Below, piece after piece: positions 26,334 to 36,919 of a DNA stretch of 64,000 bases. Origin of the DNA: Acidobacteriota bacterium (GTDB lineage: Bacteria; Acidobacteriota; Blastocatellia; Pyrinomonadales; Pyrinomonadaceae); the NCBI GenBank assembly GCA_029781855.1, contig JAKOVX010000027.1, positions 1 through 64,000 on the forward strand. The letters are read 5' to 3'. Position 1 is the first letter of the stretch; each line of letters starts with the position of its first letter. The translations under genes were made by a program, and so were the position numbers. Under the pieces are notes generated by a model. That model was given only the letters and a program-made list of their open reading frames with translations. It made no database searches and was not told where the DNA came from.

Positions 26334-29300
26334 TTAAAATCGCTTTCTAAACCTTATTTCCACACTGAAATTGTCGCGATTTCGTGTAACGTTGCTGAGC
26401 GAACGCTGCTCATATTGAGCCACTACGGACAGCTTATTTGACACGCGGTACTCGAGTGCAATGACCTGGTTCTGGTCCTGAGACAGGTTAGTCGAATACG
26501 TTACCTTCAAATTGTTATTGATCTGGCGACCAACCGTTAAGCGGGCGGACGGATTTAATTGCTGCCCGGAAATGATAGGGTCTATCTCGAACACATTTAG
26601 CCCAAACAGTTTATCGGTCGCCTTTCGGGCCGGGTTATTTATGATCGAATCGGTTAGTATTTCGGCCGCCGTATTCAGACCGGTTTGGGCAAGCGCGGGA
26701 ATACCCCCGGCAGTATTCGCGAGACTACCCGTGGTAATTAGCGATACGACATCGGTAGACGGAAGAGCCGGACTGGATCGAACCGTCGCGACCAGTCTCT
26801 CAGTATCGTTTAATGGCCCGGACAGATTCACGAATATCTGATATCCGGAAATCTCGGTTTCCGCCTGCAGGTTGATTATCGGCTCGATAGTGGTCTCGGG
26901 TGGAAATTCGAGAACGGCTCGCTGAATATCGTACCGGTCTTTTCTGTACAGAAGGGTGCCACTGTTGGCGGTGATCCGTCCGGAAAGCCTGGGATTGTCC
27001 GCATCTCCGGTCAGGTTCAGCGAAACCGATGCCGTCAGGTCGGCGATATTATTGCGTACAACAAGGGCGTTCCGGCCTTCGATCACGAGATCGTATCGGG
27101 GTGCGGAGATCGAGCTTGTTGAACTTGAAAGTGAAGTCTCGCGACGCGCTCCAACGATATTCGCAAGCTCGATGTCCTTTGTATACAGACTTCGCTTAGC
27201 AAATACGCGGCCTGCGATCGTTACTTGAAGGTTGTTTGAAATATCTGGACGCTGCCCGGAGATCTCCAGCGTCGCATCTCCGGTCGTCAGGAAATCCTTT
27301 GGTAGCGGCACGGTAACGTTGTCGCCGAAAACAGTGAATCTGAACGAACGCACCGCGAGCCCGTCGAGTAACAAGCCGCCCGAACCGTTGAATTTTCCAC
27401 CACCAAGATAGCCTGTGGCTTCCTCCACTTCGGCTTGGTTAGAAGTGAAAATAACCCGAGCTTTCACCCGTTCGAACGTCAATCGATCCGATCCGATAAA
27501 AGTTGCCACCGTCGCATTGTCAGACGTTGCAGTCCCGGTTAACCGGGATACCTTATTCGGCCCGTTGAGGCGAACGGCGACGTCAGCTACCCCCGCAAAG
27601 AAAACGTCGGTTTTCGCCAAGTTGAGCAAGCTGAGATTCACTTTGCCGTTGATCTCAAGGTTGTTTTCGGCATCATCGACGATACCCTTGGTCCCGCTGA
27701 TGGTCATATTCGACCCGCCGCCCGCAAATTTGGCGTTATCAAAGTTCACCTCTCGCGGGCTGAACCGGATCACGATCGGTTCGACGGCACCCAAGGGAGT
27801 GTCCTGAATATTGAGATCAAGCTGAGAAAACGTAGCCGTGCCCGCGAGCGACGACGCGTCAAATATGCTTTCGCCCTTATCGTTCTTGGCTCGTAGATTG
27901 CCACCGAATTCGATCTTTCCCGTCCCGGTTCCTGTTATCGGTACTCCCTTGAGCTGAGGGATGAAAGCAATGAAGGGCGATAGCGGACTCCGATCAAATG
28001 ACGTTGTCACGCTGAATGGCAGATTATCGTCGGCAAGGTTGACCATTGCTTTGACAATCTGAGGCCGGCCCTCAAAGCTGCCGACCAGATCCGCGGAGAG
28101 TACCTGGTCTTTCGTCCTGCCGCTGAGATTGACTTCGCCAAGTGGCGAGTCACCGACGGTCGTCTCCCGTGAGACTCCCTCAAACGAGACGTCGATGCTC
28201 GATGCAAGGTTTGATTTTCCAACCGCCTTTGCGGTCAAATCAACGAGCCCATTGATCTCGGGAATACTGTTATTCGCGGGAAATACTGCCATCAACAATG
28301 GCAGCGGAATGCTCTTTCCGGACAATTCAGCTTCAAATTCGGTCGACCGCCGATCGAAGAACCCTTTTGCCGTGAGGCTGCCGTCGCCGACTTTCATCGA
28401 AACGGGATCAAGTTCGATCCGCGTCCCGTGAAAAACGGCGTTTGCCTTCAACTCATCGAAGCTCTGTCCTGCGATCGTACCTTTCGCGGCAAGCAGATCA
28501 ACCTCTCCTTCGGCGTTGTTCGGCAATCCGGTGATCTTGACCGACCCGGATGTTCTGCCGTCGAGATCCCTGATCCTCTCGGGCAAGGATATTGGAAGAG
28601 CAGCCAGTAGATTAGCTGCGTTAACGCCGTTGAGGGTGGCCGTGACCGTAATATTGTCCTTCCCGCCGTAAGGTATCGTGCTCGCAAATTCAGCAGTTCC
28701 GCCCCCTGGTTCCTTTAGCTCGCCGTTCGCTAGGATTATTTCGGCTGGATTACGTGTAATGTCCAATGAGACACTCCCGACAACACGCTGGCGCAACATT
28801 ATCGTATCGACCGAGAAGTGGCCGTTTACGACGGGATCAAGTAGGTCGCCGGTGACCATTCCGTCAAACCGCAATCCGCCGCCAAACTCAGCCTCCATAT
28901 TCGTCATTTGTGTATCGAGATCAGGTGAGATGCCGGTGACACCCACAATACGTCTGATCTCCGATGCATCATCGGACTTGATGGCCAGATTCAAATTAGA
29001 ATCATTGTTACGGAGATCAAATCGGCCGCCGGCCGTGAGCTCGCTCTTCTCCGTGAAAAGCCGGGCTTTCGCCACCTCAAAAAGTCCTTTATCCGCAGTC
29101 AGTTGAACGTTCCCGTTTATAGGAACCAAACCCCGCTCAGCGGTGCCTGCAGTAGCGGTGACATCGAAATTCAAGGTTCCCGATGTTGTGCGATAATCGC
29201 TTCCTTGAAAAACAAGATGCGCGTCACCGGTCGTCTTACCAGATAGCGGCATCACGCGGCCGCTTTGGACCGCAGCTAACTTCGAAAGGTCGAGGTCCCT

Positions 29301-31445
29301 GAAATCCGCATCAATTCTGGACTGCGACCTGTCATTGAACGCATATTCTGCAGATCCGCTAACGTCACCGTCCATTACTTTTGCGGTAATTTCTTCGAGC
29401 AGGACCCGGTCGTTGTTGATCTCGACCTTCGCCGACGCCGAGCCAAGAGAAACGCTGCCGATCGTGCCTCCTCCGATACTCATATCGGCGGATGCCCGAT
29501 AGCGTCCTGACGGTTCAACGATGAACACAGGCCGACCGAACTTGACCGCCTGGAGGCCACCACCGCCTGGAATTTGCTTGGTCTGTGAGATCGCGACGTC
29601 ACCCGCGTCAATATCGCCCGAGGTTCCTTCGATCGTCCCACGACGAATCGTCATGCGAACTCCCGCAATATTGAGGCTTCCGAGAACGGCAGAGCCCGTA
29701 TCGATCTTTGCGACTCGCGTTTTATCGGAGTATATCGTTGTAACGCCGCCCTTATCATCGAGCGACGCAAGCGGTGATTCGAGGCCGTCTATTCGTATTC
29801 CGTTCGAGTCGACCTGACGCGCCTTAAGATTAGTTGCGATCAACCCGACGATCCCGCCCTCATCTTTGAGCTTAAATTCACTCGCAGAAACACCTCTCAC
29901 GACATTCTGACCAAATTTTGCGGTCCCGGAAGTCAATCCCTCAGCATCCACGGTCGTACTACCGGTGACGTGCTTGATCCGAACATTCCTGCCGGCCACC
30001 TCATCGAGGCGATAGTCTTTGGATACCAACGAACTTGCAGTCGCGTTTGGTGCCGAGATGTTGATGCCGCCGCCACTTGGTACGGCAAATGAGAGGTTTC
30101 GTGCGCGAAGATCTTCAAACTCAATATCGCCTGCCGCGAACCGGCGGGCCCGGCCATTTCCAACTGTCGCTTTGAACTGCTGGTCTTTGTACTCCGCTAA
30201 GGCATCCGACAAAAATAGGCCGCCAAGTGTCATCGTGGGCGATCTCAGAGCTATCGCCTCTAACTCACCGACCCATCTAAAGTCCGTGCCGGTGCCGCGA
30301 ACATTACCCACGAGCTTGGGAAAATCAACTTGAAAATCCTCAAACGTCAGCATTTCGGCAACCGCCTTACCGTTGGCGTCGTAGTTGGCATTCGTGCCAT
30401 TAACAGTTGCCGCAACGTTTAGAGCCTTGAGATAAACCCCGCCGGCCCTGAGTGCCTCTGAGTCGGCCGTTCCCTGAATTCGGTAATTTTCTCCGGTGCC
30501 CGAAACGTGGCCCTTAAAGTTCCCCGCTCCTCGAAGTGGGGTGGCTCCGCCAAATATGTTCGAGATCTGTGTGATATCGAGCGACGACTCAATATCCAGC
30601 TCGTACTTCGGACTGGCCCAATCGCGCAGGGTTCCGATCAGGCTCGAATCGCCAACCGGCGTTCGAAGCGAAAGTCCCGAGATATCCGCCCCAAATCTAT
30701 CGGCTACACCCCTGGCCTGGAGACTGATCTTGTCGAGAACCTTTTGGTCGTAGGTCAGATTTGCGTCGTCCGCCTTAAGATCAAATTTGAATCTCGGCAC
30801 ATCCGCATTTGTGTCGGTCGCGGGTTCAAGATAGAACGTGAGATTCGCGGCATCGGCTGAAATAGCCCTGGAAACGTCGCCGAAATGGACGATGCTGTCC
30901 TGAAGCGAGAAAACTACGGAATCGTATCTGAAATTCACCGCGGATCCGGTTTGGTCTTCGATAAATTTTAGATTGGAGAAATTTGACCTGCCGTTCTCGT
31001 CAAATTTTACCCATATCTCGGCTCCGCGGATATCGGAGCGATCAATGCGTATGTCTCGGCTCAGGCGCCATGCGAGAAGATCGAGGACCGTCAGTTCAAG
31101 CCGGGCATCTCGGACGAAAAATAGCTTTTCAGCAGTCACCTTGTCGCGAAACGTAGCATTATGGAGCTCGAGCGACATCGGCGACGCAGTTACGCGTATC
31201 GACTCGGTCTGAAACTCGATTCCGATGTCGGATAGTTTAGTGACCAGTTGGCTTTTAATGTAATTGTCGAAGACGCCGACACGGTACAGCACAAAAACAA
31301 CTGCGGAAAATACTACTAACGAGGCGAACGCAATTCCGATTACCGTTACAATTGTCCGAAGAGAGAAAAGGCTTCGCCGCGAAGTCTGTTTTTTCTCATC
31401 GGGCTCGTTTTCCTCGATAATTTCCTTTTCGATCTCGTCTGCCAT
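26334..31445 (-). CDS. tamB: TamB-family translocation/assembly protein (DUF490)
   Basis: 1703 aa. A charged cytosolic N-terminus (EEIIEENEPDEKKQ) is followed by one membrane helix (about 28-55), then a very long periplasmic part made of repetitive strands of the AsmA/TamB beta-taco type, and the conserved C-terminal DUF490 region ending FSVEIRFRKRF. TamB-like proteins bridge the inner and outer membranes and are thought to carry phospholipids or assist beta-barrel assembly. It is longer than E. coli TamB (about 1260 aa). First gene of the pair with tamA. Confidence 0.88.
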   Translation of the reverse strand: MADEIEKEIIEENEPDEKKQTSRRSLFSLRTIVTVIGIAFASLVVFSAVVFVLYRVGVFDNYIKSQLVTKLSDIGIEFQTESIRVTASPMSLELHNATFRDKVTAEKLFFVRDARLELTVLDLLAWRLSRDIRIDRSDIRGAEIWVKFDENGRSNFSNLKFIEDQTGSAVNFRYDSVVFSLQDSIVHFGDVSRAISADAANLTFYLEPATDTNADVPRFKFDLKADDANLTYDQKVLDKISLQARGVADRFGADISGLSLRTPVGDSSLIGTLRDWASPKYELDIESSLDITQISNIFGGATPLRGAGNFKGHVSGTGENYRIQGTADSEALRAGGVYLKALNVAATVNGTNANYDANGKAVAEMLTFEDFQVDFPKLVGNVRGTGTDFRWVGELEAIALRSPTMTLGGLFLSDALAEYKDQQFKATVGNGRARRFAAGDIEFEDLRARNLSFAVPSGGGINISAPNATASSLVSKDYRLDEVAGRNVRIKHVTGSTTVDAEGLTSGTAKFGQNVVRGVSASEFKLKDEGGIVGLIATNLKARQVDSNGIRIDGLESPLASLDDKGGVTTIYSDKTRVAKIDTGSAVLGSLNIAGVRMTIRRGTIEGTSGDIDAGDVAISQTKQIPGGGGLQAVKFGRPVFIVEPSGRYRASADMSIGGGTIGSVSLGSASAKVEINNDRVLLEEITAKVMDGDVSGSAEYAFNDRSQSRIDADFRDLDLSKLAAVQSGRVMPLSGKTTGDAHLVFQGSDYRTTSGTLNFDVTATAGTAERGLVPINGNVQLTADKGLFEVAKARLFTEKSELTAGGRFDLRNNDSNLNLAIKSDDASEIRRIVGVTGISPDLDTQMTNMEAEFGGGLRFDGMVTGDLLDPVVNGHFSVDTIMLRQRVVGSVSLDITRNPAEIILANGELKEPGGGTAEFASTIPYGGKDNITVTATLNGVNAANLLAALPISLPERIRDLDGRTSGSVKITGLPNNAEGEVDLLAAKGTIAGQSFDELKANAVFHGTRIELDPVSMKVGDGSLTAKGFFDRRSTEFEAELSGKSIPLPLLMAVFPANNSIPEINGLVDLTAKAVGKSNLASSIDVSFEGVSRETTVGDSPLGEVNLSGRTKDQVLSADLVGSFEGRPQIVKAMVNLADDNLPFSVTTSFDRSPLSPFIAFIPQLKGVPITGTGTGKIEFGGNLRAKNDKGESIFDASSLAGTATFSQLDLNIQDTPLGAVEPIVIRFSPREVNFDNAKFAGGGSNMTISGTKGIVDDAENNLEINGKVNLSLLNLAKTDVFFAGVADVAVRLNGPNKVSRLTGTATSDNATVATFIGSDRLTFERVKARVIFTSNQAEVEEATGYLGGGKFNGSGGLLLDGLAVRSFRFTVFGDNVTVPLPKDFLTTGDATLEISGQRPDISNNLQVTIAGRVFAKRSLYTKDIELANIVGARRETSLSSSTSSISAPRYDLVIEGRNALVVRNNIADLTASVSLNLTGDADNPRLSGRITANSGTLLYRKDRYDIQRAVLEFPPETTIEPIINLQAETEISGYQIFVNLSGPLNDTERLVATVRSSPALPSTDVVSLITTGSLANTAGGIPALAQTGLNTAAEILTDSIINNPARKATDKLFGLNVFEIDPIISGQQLNPSARLTVGRQINNNLKVTYSTNLSQDQNQVIALEYRVSNKLSVVAQYEQRSLSNVTRNRDNFSVEIRFRKRF

Positions 31446-31469
31446 GAAATAAAGGCCTGATCGTGCACA

Positions 31470-32597
31470 CTAGAGACCAACGGTTCCAACTATCTCCAGA
31501 TCGAACGCTTCGATCGCTGAGAAACGCGGCGGATGGTTTGTCAGGAGCTTGATCCGACTTAGCCCAAGATCCTTGAGTATCTGTGCGCCGATACCATAAT
31601 CGTGTAATTTCCCGTAACCGGTCTCGAGCTTCGCGGAACTAAAATCGATGCCCTTTTCCCGCATCAACTTATACGTCTTTAACTGGTTTACCAGATCGAG
31701 GTTGTTTTCCTTCTGACGTAAGTACAAGATCACGCCCCGTCCTGCCTCTGTGATCTTTTGGATGGATGTCTGAACCGCGGACGACGCTTCTCCAAGTTTG
31801 GAACCAAACATCGCAAACGTAATGTTCTCCGTTTGGACGCGAACAAGTGTCGGTTCCGTTGTATTCAAAACATCGCCCATGACAAACGCAACGTGCGTCT
31901 CGCCATTTATCTCGTTTTCATAAACGATCGCATTCCACTTTCCGTTATCTGTCGGTAATTCGGCATCGACAACCCGTCGTACCAACATTTCCTTATGGAC
32001 CCGATAACGCACCAGCTCAGCAACTGAGATTATTTTGAGTCCATGGCTGTCGGCGAAAACTTCGAGCTCCGGCATACGAGCCATCGTCCCGTCGTCGTTC
32101 ATTATCTCGCAAATTACGGCCGCGGGCGTCAATCCGGCGATCCGCGCGATGTCGACACTTGCCTCGGTCTGCCCAACACGGACGAGTACCCCGCCGCGTT
32201 TTGCCCGAAGCGGAAATACGTGGCCCGGACGAGCGAGGTCCGATGCCTTCGATGTTGGGTCGACCGCAGTCAAGATCGTCTTCGCGCGATCGGCAGCGGA
32301 AATTCCGGTAGTCACGCCTTCTCGAGCTTCGATCGAGATCGTAAACGCCGTTCCCATGCTCGAGGTATTTTCGGACGTCTGCGGGATCAGTTGCAGCTCC
32401 TCGCATCGTTCCTCCGTCAGAGGCAGACAGATCAGCCCGCGGCCATGTTTCGCCATGAAGTTAATGATCTCCGGCGTGACTTTTTCGGCGGCACAAACCA
32501 AGTCGCCCTCGTTTTCCCGGTCTTCGTCATCGACTATGATGATCATCTTCCCGTCACGGATATCGCGGGCGGCTTCTTCGATCGAGGCTAGGGACAT
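31470..32597 (-). CDS. DHBP synthase with degenerate GTP cyclohydrolase II-like domain (RibBX type)
   Basis: 375 aa. The N-terminal DHBP synthase domain looks intact: [27 protein letters not shown] and the [10 protein letters not shown] stretch. It makes 3,4-dihydroxybutanone phosphate for riboflavin. The C-terminal part aligns with GTP cyclohydrolase II but has lost the three zinc cysteines (the CLTGD...RCDC region reads [16 protein letters not shown]), has RQKENNLDL instead of RQEGRxIGL, and ends early at VGTVGL. It is therefore unlikely to act on GTP. Start at 32597 ([10 protein letters not shown]) by family alignment; no Shine-Dalgarno seen. Confidence 0.85.
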   Translation of the reverse strand: MSLASIEEAARDIRDGKMIIIVDDEDRENEGDLVCAAEKVTPEIINFMAKHGRGLICLPLTEERCEELQLIPQTSENTSSMGTAFTISIEAREGVTTGISAADRAKTILTAVDPTSKASDLARPGHVFPLRAKRGGVLVRVGQTEASVDIARIAGLTPAAVICEIMNDDGTMARMPELEVFADSHGLKIISVAELVRYRVHKEMLVRRVVDAELPTDNGKWNAIVYENEINGETHVAFVMGDVLNTTEPTLVRVQTENITFAMFGSKLGEASSAVQTSIQKITEAGRGVILYLRQKENNLDLVNQLKTYKLMREKGIDFSSAKLETGYGKLHDYGIGAQILKDLGLSRIKLLTNHPPRFSAIEAFDLEIVGTVGL

Positions 32598-32752
32598 GAT
32601 ATTACGGCTCGCAAAACAAATCTGAACTATTGAACTTTCAATAAATTTTAACGAAATGCCGCTGTTTTTGCGAACAGTGCCGCCTGGATCGGTGACTGGC
32701 CCCGATCGACTCGAAATAATCAATTTGACGGCGACATTTGTGTTTAAGGATT

Positions 32753-33958
32753 ATGTTGCCAAAATGTCTAATAATGCCGAACCCACCAGCCGAAAACTCC
32801 TTACTCTTGAAACTCACGCTACACGTGCTTTTTCTCGTCTCGGGTACGGTAACCGTTCTGATCGGCCAGGTTCTGCCTATTCTTGCCAGACACTACGCGT
32901 TGAACGACCTTGATCTGAGTTTCTATTTTCCGGCACAGTTCGCGGGCTCGCTCTTGGGGACCTATTTGTTTAGCTTGTTTGCAAAACAAAATCAGTTTGT
33001 AACCGCGAGTATCGCTGGTGCCTTCCTCATGGGAATTGGTGTGCTAATGATGAATTTGGATTCGTTTTCGCTCTCTCTGGCTGCATTTGCATTGAATGGC
33101 CTCGGGATCGGTTTGACGCTGCCGGCTATCAATATGACCGTCCTCGAACTAAACCCGCGAAATGCAGCTGCTGCGCTCAGCTTTTTGAACTTCTTTTGGG
33201 GCGTCGGAGCGATCCTGTGTAAACCCTTCGTTGACTACTCAAGCCAGGGAAACGATATCAGAGTCACGACTGTCACTCTGGCTATTCCACTTCTCGTTTC
33301 AGGTGCGGTCCTCTATTTTCAACCATTTAGGCATATCGAACAGAGATCGTCGGAAGAGCCTGATGAGGCTGTAATTCCCATCTGGACGATGCCGCTCGCC
33401 TGGGCAATTGCCCTTTTCAACTTTATACACGTCGGTTTTGAGAGTGGTATGGGCGGATGGCTGACTAGTTATACGGATCGTCTGAGCCAGTCGACCACGA
33501 TCCACTGGTTTTCACCGACGCTCGCGTATTTCCTGTTCTTCGTTGTTGGACGCGGAGTGGCACCGATCATGTTTCGTTTTCTGAGTGTCAACAAAATGCT
33601 TATGCTCGGATTGTTGCTGATTTTATCGGGGATGATCGTGACGGTCACAGCCGGCTCGGTCACATTGCTGGGACTCGGGGCTGCGATCGCCGGTTTCGGC
33701 ACGTCGTGGATCTTTCCGACAAACGTCTCCCGATTTTCGAAAACGTTTGGTGCGACGGCTCCGCGCCGAGCGACGCCGCTTTTTATCTGCGGAACACTCG
33801 GAGCGGCAACCTCGACGTGGCTGATCGGTTTCGTCTCGAACCAAACGGGCGAACTTAGATTGGGAATGTACGTTCTGGTTATCAGCGTCTGCTTACTGAT
33901 CGTTTTGCAGGCAGTGTTGGCTTTTCGTACGATGCGAATTGATCCTTCGGCAGCTTAA
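32753..33958 (+). CDS. Major facilitator superfamily transporter
   Basis: About 401 aa with roughly twelve membrane helices in two halves, split by a charged loop (RHIEQRSSEEPDEA). The overall look is that of FucP-like sugar/proton or related MFS permeases; substrate unknown. The ATG at 32753 has AAGGA very close (2 nt), and a later ATG at 32774 would also fit, so the start is uncertain. It is divergent from the RibBX gene, with a shared 155-bp gap, and its 3' end overlaps galU tail to tail by 4 nt. Confidence 0.82.
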   Translation: MLPKCLIMPNPPAENSLLLKLTLHVLFLVSGTVTVLIGQVLPILARHYALNDLDLSFYFPAQFAGSLLGTYLFSLFAKQNQFVTASIAGAFLMGIGVLMMNLDSFSLSLAAFALNGLGIGLTLPAINMTVLELNPRNAAAALSFLNFFWGVGAILCKPFVDYSSQGNDIRVTTVTLAIPLLVSGAVLYFQPFRHIEQRSSEEPDEAVIPIWTMPLAWAIALFNFIHVGFESGMGGWLTSYTDRLSQSTTIHWFSPTLAYFLFFVVGRGVAPIMFRFLSVNKMLMLGLLLILSGMIVTVTAGSVTLLGLGAAIAGFGTSWIFPTNVSRFSKTFGATAPRRATPLFICGTLGAATSTWLIGFVSNQTGELRLGMYVLVISVCLLIVLQAVLAFRTMRIDPSAA

Positions 33959-34830
33959 ATATCCAAGTCCAAAGATCTGAGATACTCACGGAAATCCGCT
34001 CCGAGATCGTCCCTCTTGAGCGCGTATTCGACCGTTGCGATCAGAAACCCAAGTTTGTCTCCGGCGTCATGTCGTTTTCCTTCGAGCTTGACCGCGTAGA
34101 ACGGCCTTTTCTTCAGCAATATCCGCATCGCGTCCGTTATTTGGATCTCGCCGCCCGAACCGGGTTTGGTCTGTTCGATGGCTTCGAATATATCGGGCGT
34201 GAAAATATATCGCCCGATGATCGCCAGGTCCGATGGAGCGTCCGCGAATGCCGGTTTCTCGACCATGTCTTTGATTTTGTAAACTCCGGGCTCGACCTCA
34301 TCTGCATCGATTACCCCGAATCGCGAGATCGCCTCACCGGCAACCTGCATCGTCGCGATGACCGGCGCTTCATACTTCTCATAGACCGATATCATTTGCC
34401 TCAGCGCCGGGTTTTCCGCGTCAACGACATCGTCTGCCAGCAGGGCCGCGAACGGTTCGCTGCCCACAAAGTCTTTCGCCTGATATATCGCGTGGCCCAG
34501 GCCAAGGGCCTGCTTTTGCCGCGTATAGCTTATCTTAGCGATATCAGAAATTGCCCGGACCATGTCGAACATATCGTGCTTGCCTTTGTCCTTCAGCGAC
34601 TGCTCAAGCTCGAACGAGATATCGAAGTGATTTTCGATCGCGCTCTTGTCCCGGCCGGTAATGATCAGGATCGATTCGATCCCGCACGCGACCGCTTCCT
34701 CGACCGAGTACTGGATCAATGGTTTGTCGACGAGCGGGAGCATTTCCTTCGGTGACGCTTTGGTCGCGGGCAGAAAGCGTGTGCCGAGGCCGGCAGCGGG
34801 GAAAACGGCTTTACGAATTTTCTTTGTCAT
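33955..34830 (-). CDS. galU: UTP-glucose-1-phosphate uridylyltransferase
   Basis: 291 aa nucleotidyltransferase. Signature AAGLGTRFLPATK near residues 12-24, the KEMLPLVDKP substrate loop, DDVVDAENP with metal-binding Asp, and VEKP. Makes UDP-glucose from UTP and glucose-1-phosphate for cell-envelope glycans and osmolytes. Length typical. Converges on the MFS gene. Confidence 0.93.
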   Translation of the reverse strand: MTKKIRKAVFPAAGLGTRFLPATKASPKEMLPLVDKPLIQYSVEEAVACGIESILIITGRDKSAIENHFDISFELEQSLKDKGKHDMFDMVRAISDIAKISYTRQKQALGLGHAIYQAKDFVGSEPFAALLADDVVDAENPALRQMISVYEKYEAPVIATMQVAGEAISRFGVIDADEVEPGVYKIKDMVEKPAFADAPSDLAIIGRYIFTPDIFEAIEQTKPGSGGEIQITDAMRILLKKRPFYAVKLEGKRHDAGDKLGFLIATVEYALKRDDLGADFREYLRSLDLDI

Positions 34831-34893
34831 AGCAGTTTTGCTAAATTCGACTTGTCTGATGCGCCTGTCAAAAAAGTAAATTCTAGGTTAAGA

Positions 34894-35352
34894 GTGGCCG
34901 ATAAACAAACATTCGAAACTTTGCTCGTTCAACAACCGGGAATGAACGCGACCGGCATTTTGATACCTTTCGACGTCGAGACAGTATTCGGCGCGAAACG
35001 AGTGCCGGTAAGAGCCCTGATAAACGGCGTCGAGTATCGTGGTTCGGTTGTCAGGATGGGTGGTGAATATTGCCTGGGAATTCCCAAAGTATTTCGGGAT
35101 GCGGCCGGTATCAAGGCAGGTGATAACATTGTAGTTACATTGGAACGTGACTCTGCTCCGCGGACAGTGACGCCGCCGGAGGACCTGGTCGAGGCTATAG
35201 AGCGATCGCTAGGCAATATGGATGCTTGGGACAGTCTGAGTTACACGCTTCGCAAGGAGCTCGTAAGAGCGATCGAAGAAGCCAAGCATCCCGAAACTCG
35301 GATGCGTCGGATAAATAAGGCGGTCGAAATGATCGCCTCGAAAACAAATTAG
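34894..35352 (+). CDS. DUF1905/YdeI-like protein
   Basis: 152 aa. N-terminal DUF1905 beta-barrel domain (GILIPFDVETVFGAKRVPVR through KAGDNIVVTLERD, positions about 18-95) followed by a YdeI/OmpD-associated helical tail (SLSYTLRKELVRAIEEAKHPETRMRR is its core, residues about 110-140). The frame opens at a TTG (34852), but the GTG at 34894 with AGG upstream is preferred because it gives the family start VADKQTFETL. Molecular role unknown. Three nt before serS, probably co-transcribed. Confidence 0.78.
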   Translation: MADKQTFETLLVQQPGMNATGILIPFDVETVFGAKRVPVRALINGVEYRGSVVRMGGEYCLGIPKVFRDAAGIKAGDNIVVTLERDSAPRTVTPPEDLVEAIERSLGNMDAWDSLSYTLRKELVRAIEEAKHPETRMRRINKAVEMIASKTN

Positions 35353-35355
35353 GAA

Positions 35356-36639
35356 ATGTTGGATCTAAACTACGTAAGAGAAAATCTTGAAACGGTTCGA
35401 ACGGCGCTCGCGAACCGCAATTTTCCGGGTGAATTGCTGGATAAGTTTGCCGAGTTGGACGTCGAACGTCGCAACGTTATTGGTGAAACCGATCGCATAA
35501 ACGCCGAGCGTAACGCAGCCAGCAAGGAGATCGGCGCCTTGATGCAGGCCGGTAAACGCGACGAGGCTGAAACCAAAAAAGCCGCTGTCGCCGGGCTCAA
35601 GGAAAGGCAATCGGAGTTGGAAAAACGACGCGACGAGGCCGATGCGGCGATGCGGGAGGTATTGATAAACCTGCCGAACATCCCATCGGACGACGTCCCG
35701 ATCGGGTCGGACGAAACGGCGAACGTCGAGATCCGACGTTGGGGAACGCCGCGTGAATTCGATTTCGAGCCTAAAGATCATGTTGATCTGGGAGAATCTC
35801 TCGGAATTCTCGACCTCGAACGCGCGACCAAGATCGCCGGGACCAGATTCGCCATTCTCAACGGTGCGGGAGCGAGACTGGAGCGTGCGCTCGTCAATTT
35901 CATGCTCGATATTCACACGACAGAGCACGGCTACACCGAAACGATGCCGCCGTATCTGGTCAACCGCACCGCACTGTTTGGAACGAACCAACTGCCGAAA
36001 TTCGAGGACGACCTTTTTCATATTAAAGATGAAAGGGCATTCGCTCTGATCCCGACCGCCGAAGTCCCGGTGACCAATTATTTCGCAGGCGAGATCCTGG
36101 ACGCATCTGAACTGCCCAAGCATTTCACCGCGTATACGATGTGTTTTCGCAGCGAAGCCGGCAGCTATGGCCGAGACACCCGCGGGCTGATCCGGCAGCA
36201 TCAATTCGAAAAGGTCGAACTTGTAAAATTATGCATGCCGGAAAACTCCGAGGATGAGCACGAAAGGCTGACGGCGAATGCCGAACGGATCTTGCAGCTT
36301 CTGGAACTGCCTTATCGCACGGTCATCCTCTCGACAGGCGACATGGGTTTCGGTGCCAGGAAGACTTACGACCTTGAGGTGTGGCTGCCCTCGCAGGACA
36401 CATATCGTGAGATCTCAAGCTGCTCGAACTGCGGCGATTTTCAGGCTCGCCGGATGAATCTCCGATTTCGTCGGACCGGCGGAGCCAAGCCGGAATTCGT
36501 CCACACGCTCAACGGCAGCGGCCTCGCCGTCGGTCGAACGTGGCTGGCAATTATCGAAAACTATCAGCAAGCCGACGGCTCAGTAATTATCCCGGAAGTA
36601 CTTCACAAGTATATGAACGGCATTACCAAGATCGGTTGA
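35356..36639 (+). CDS. serS: Seryl-tRNA synthetase
   Basis: 427 aa class II synthetase. N-terminal coiled-coil arm that grips tRNA-Ser (about 30-110), motif 2 ([20 protein letters not shown]) and motif 3 ([19 protein letters not shown]). Charges serine on tRNA-Ser and tRNA-Sec. Normal length; AGGAA just before the ATG. Confidence 0.96.
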   Translation: MLDLNYVRENLETVRTALANRNFPGELLDKFAELDVERRNVIGETDRINAERNAASKEIGALMQAGKRDEAETKKAAVAGLKERQSELEKRRDEADAAMREVLINLPNIPSDDVPIGSDETANVEIRRWGTPREFDFEPKDHVDLGESLGILDLERATKIAGTRFAILNGAGARLERALVNFMLDIHTTEHGYTETMPPYLVNRTALFGTNQLPKFEDDLFHIKDERAFALIPTAEVPVTNYFAGEILDASELPKHFTAYTMCFRSEAGSYGRDTRGLIRQHQFEKVELVKLCMPENSEDEHERLTANAERILQLLELPYRTVILSTGDMGFGARKTYDLEVWLPSQDTYREISSCSNCGDFQARRMNLRFRRTGGAKPEFVHTLNGSGLAVGRTWLAIIENYQQADGSVIIPEVLHKYMNGITKIG

Positions 36640-36648
36640 CGAATATCG

Positions 36649-36670
36649 ACGATGTAATTACGATGTAATT
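36649..36670 (+). promoter_or_regulatory. Tandem 11-bp repeat and palindrome abutting mazE, candidate operator
   Basis: ACGATGTAATT occurs twice head to tail (36649-36659 and 36660-36670) ending exactly at the mazE ATG. The junction creates a perfect inverted repeat AATTAC-GAT-GTAATT (36656-36670). MazE-type antitoxins repress their own promoter, so autoregulation here is plausible. It takes the place where a Shine-Dalgarno would be. Confidence 0.5.
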
Positions 36671-36919
36671 ATGAAGAGTCAGATCATTCAGATCGGTAAT
36701 TCTCAGGGTGTCCGTTTGCCTAAAGTACTGCTCGAGGAAAGCCGTATTTCGGGCGAGGTCGAACTCGAACTTCATCCTGATGGGATCCTGATCCGCAACG
36801 CGGAAAAGCCCCGGGCCACTTGGGATGAGCAGTTCAAGTTAATGGCCGAGAACGACGATGACGAAATGATCGACCCGGGTTCCCCGACCGCGTTCGAGAA
36901 GAAGGAGTGGCAATGGTAG
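36671..36919 (+). CDS. mazE: MazE/AbrB-type antitoxin
   Basis: 82 aa. SpoVT/AbrB swapped-hairpin fold at the N-terminus (QIIQIGNSQGVRLPKVLLEE) that binds DNA, then an acidic C-terminal tail (MAENDDDEMIDPGSP) that would block the toxin. Its stop overlaps the mazF start, the classic translational coupling of the pair. Confidence 0.9.
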   Translation: MKSQIIQIGNSQGVRLPKVLLEESRISGEVELELHPDGILIRNAEKPRATWDEQFKLMAENDDDEMIDPGSPTAFEKKEWQW

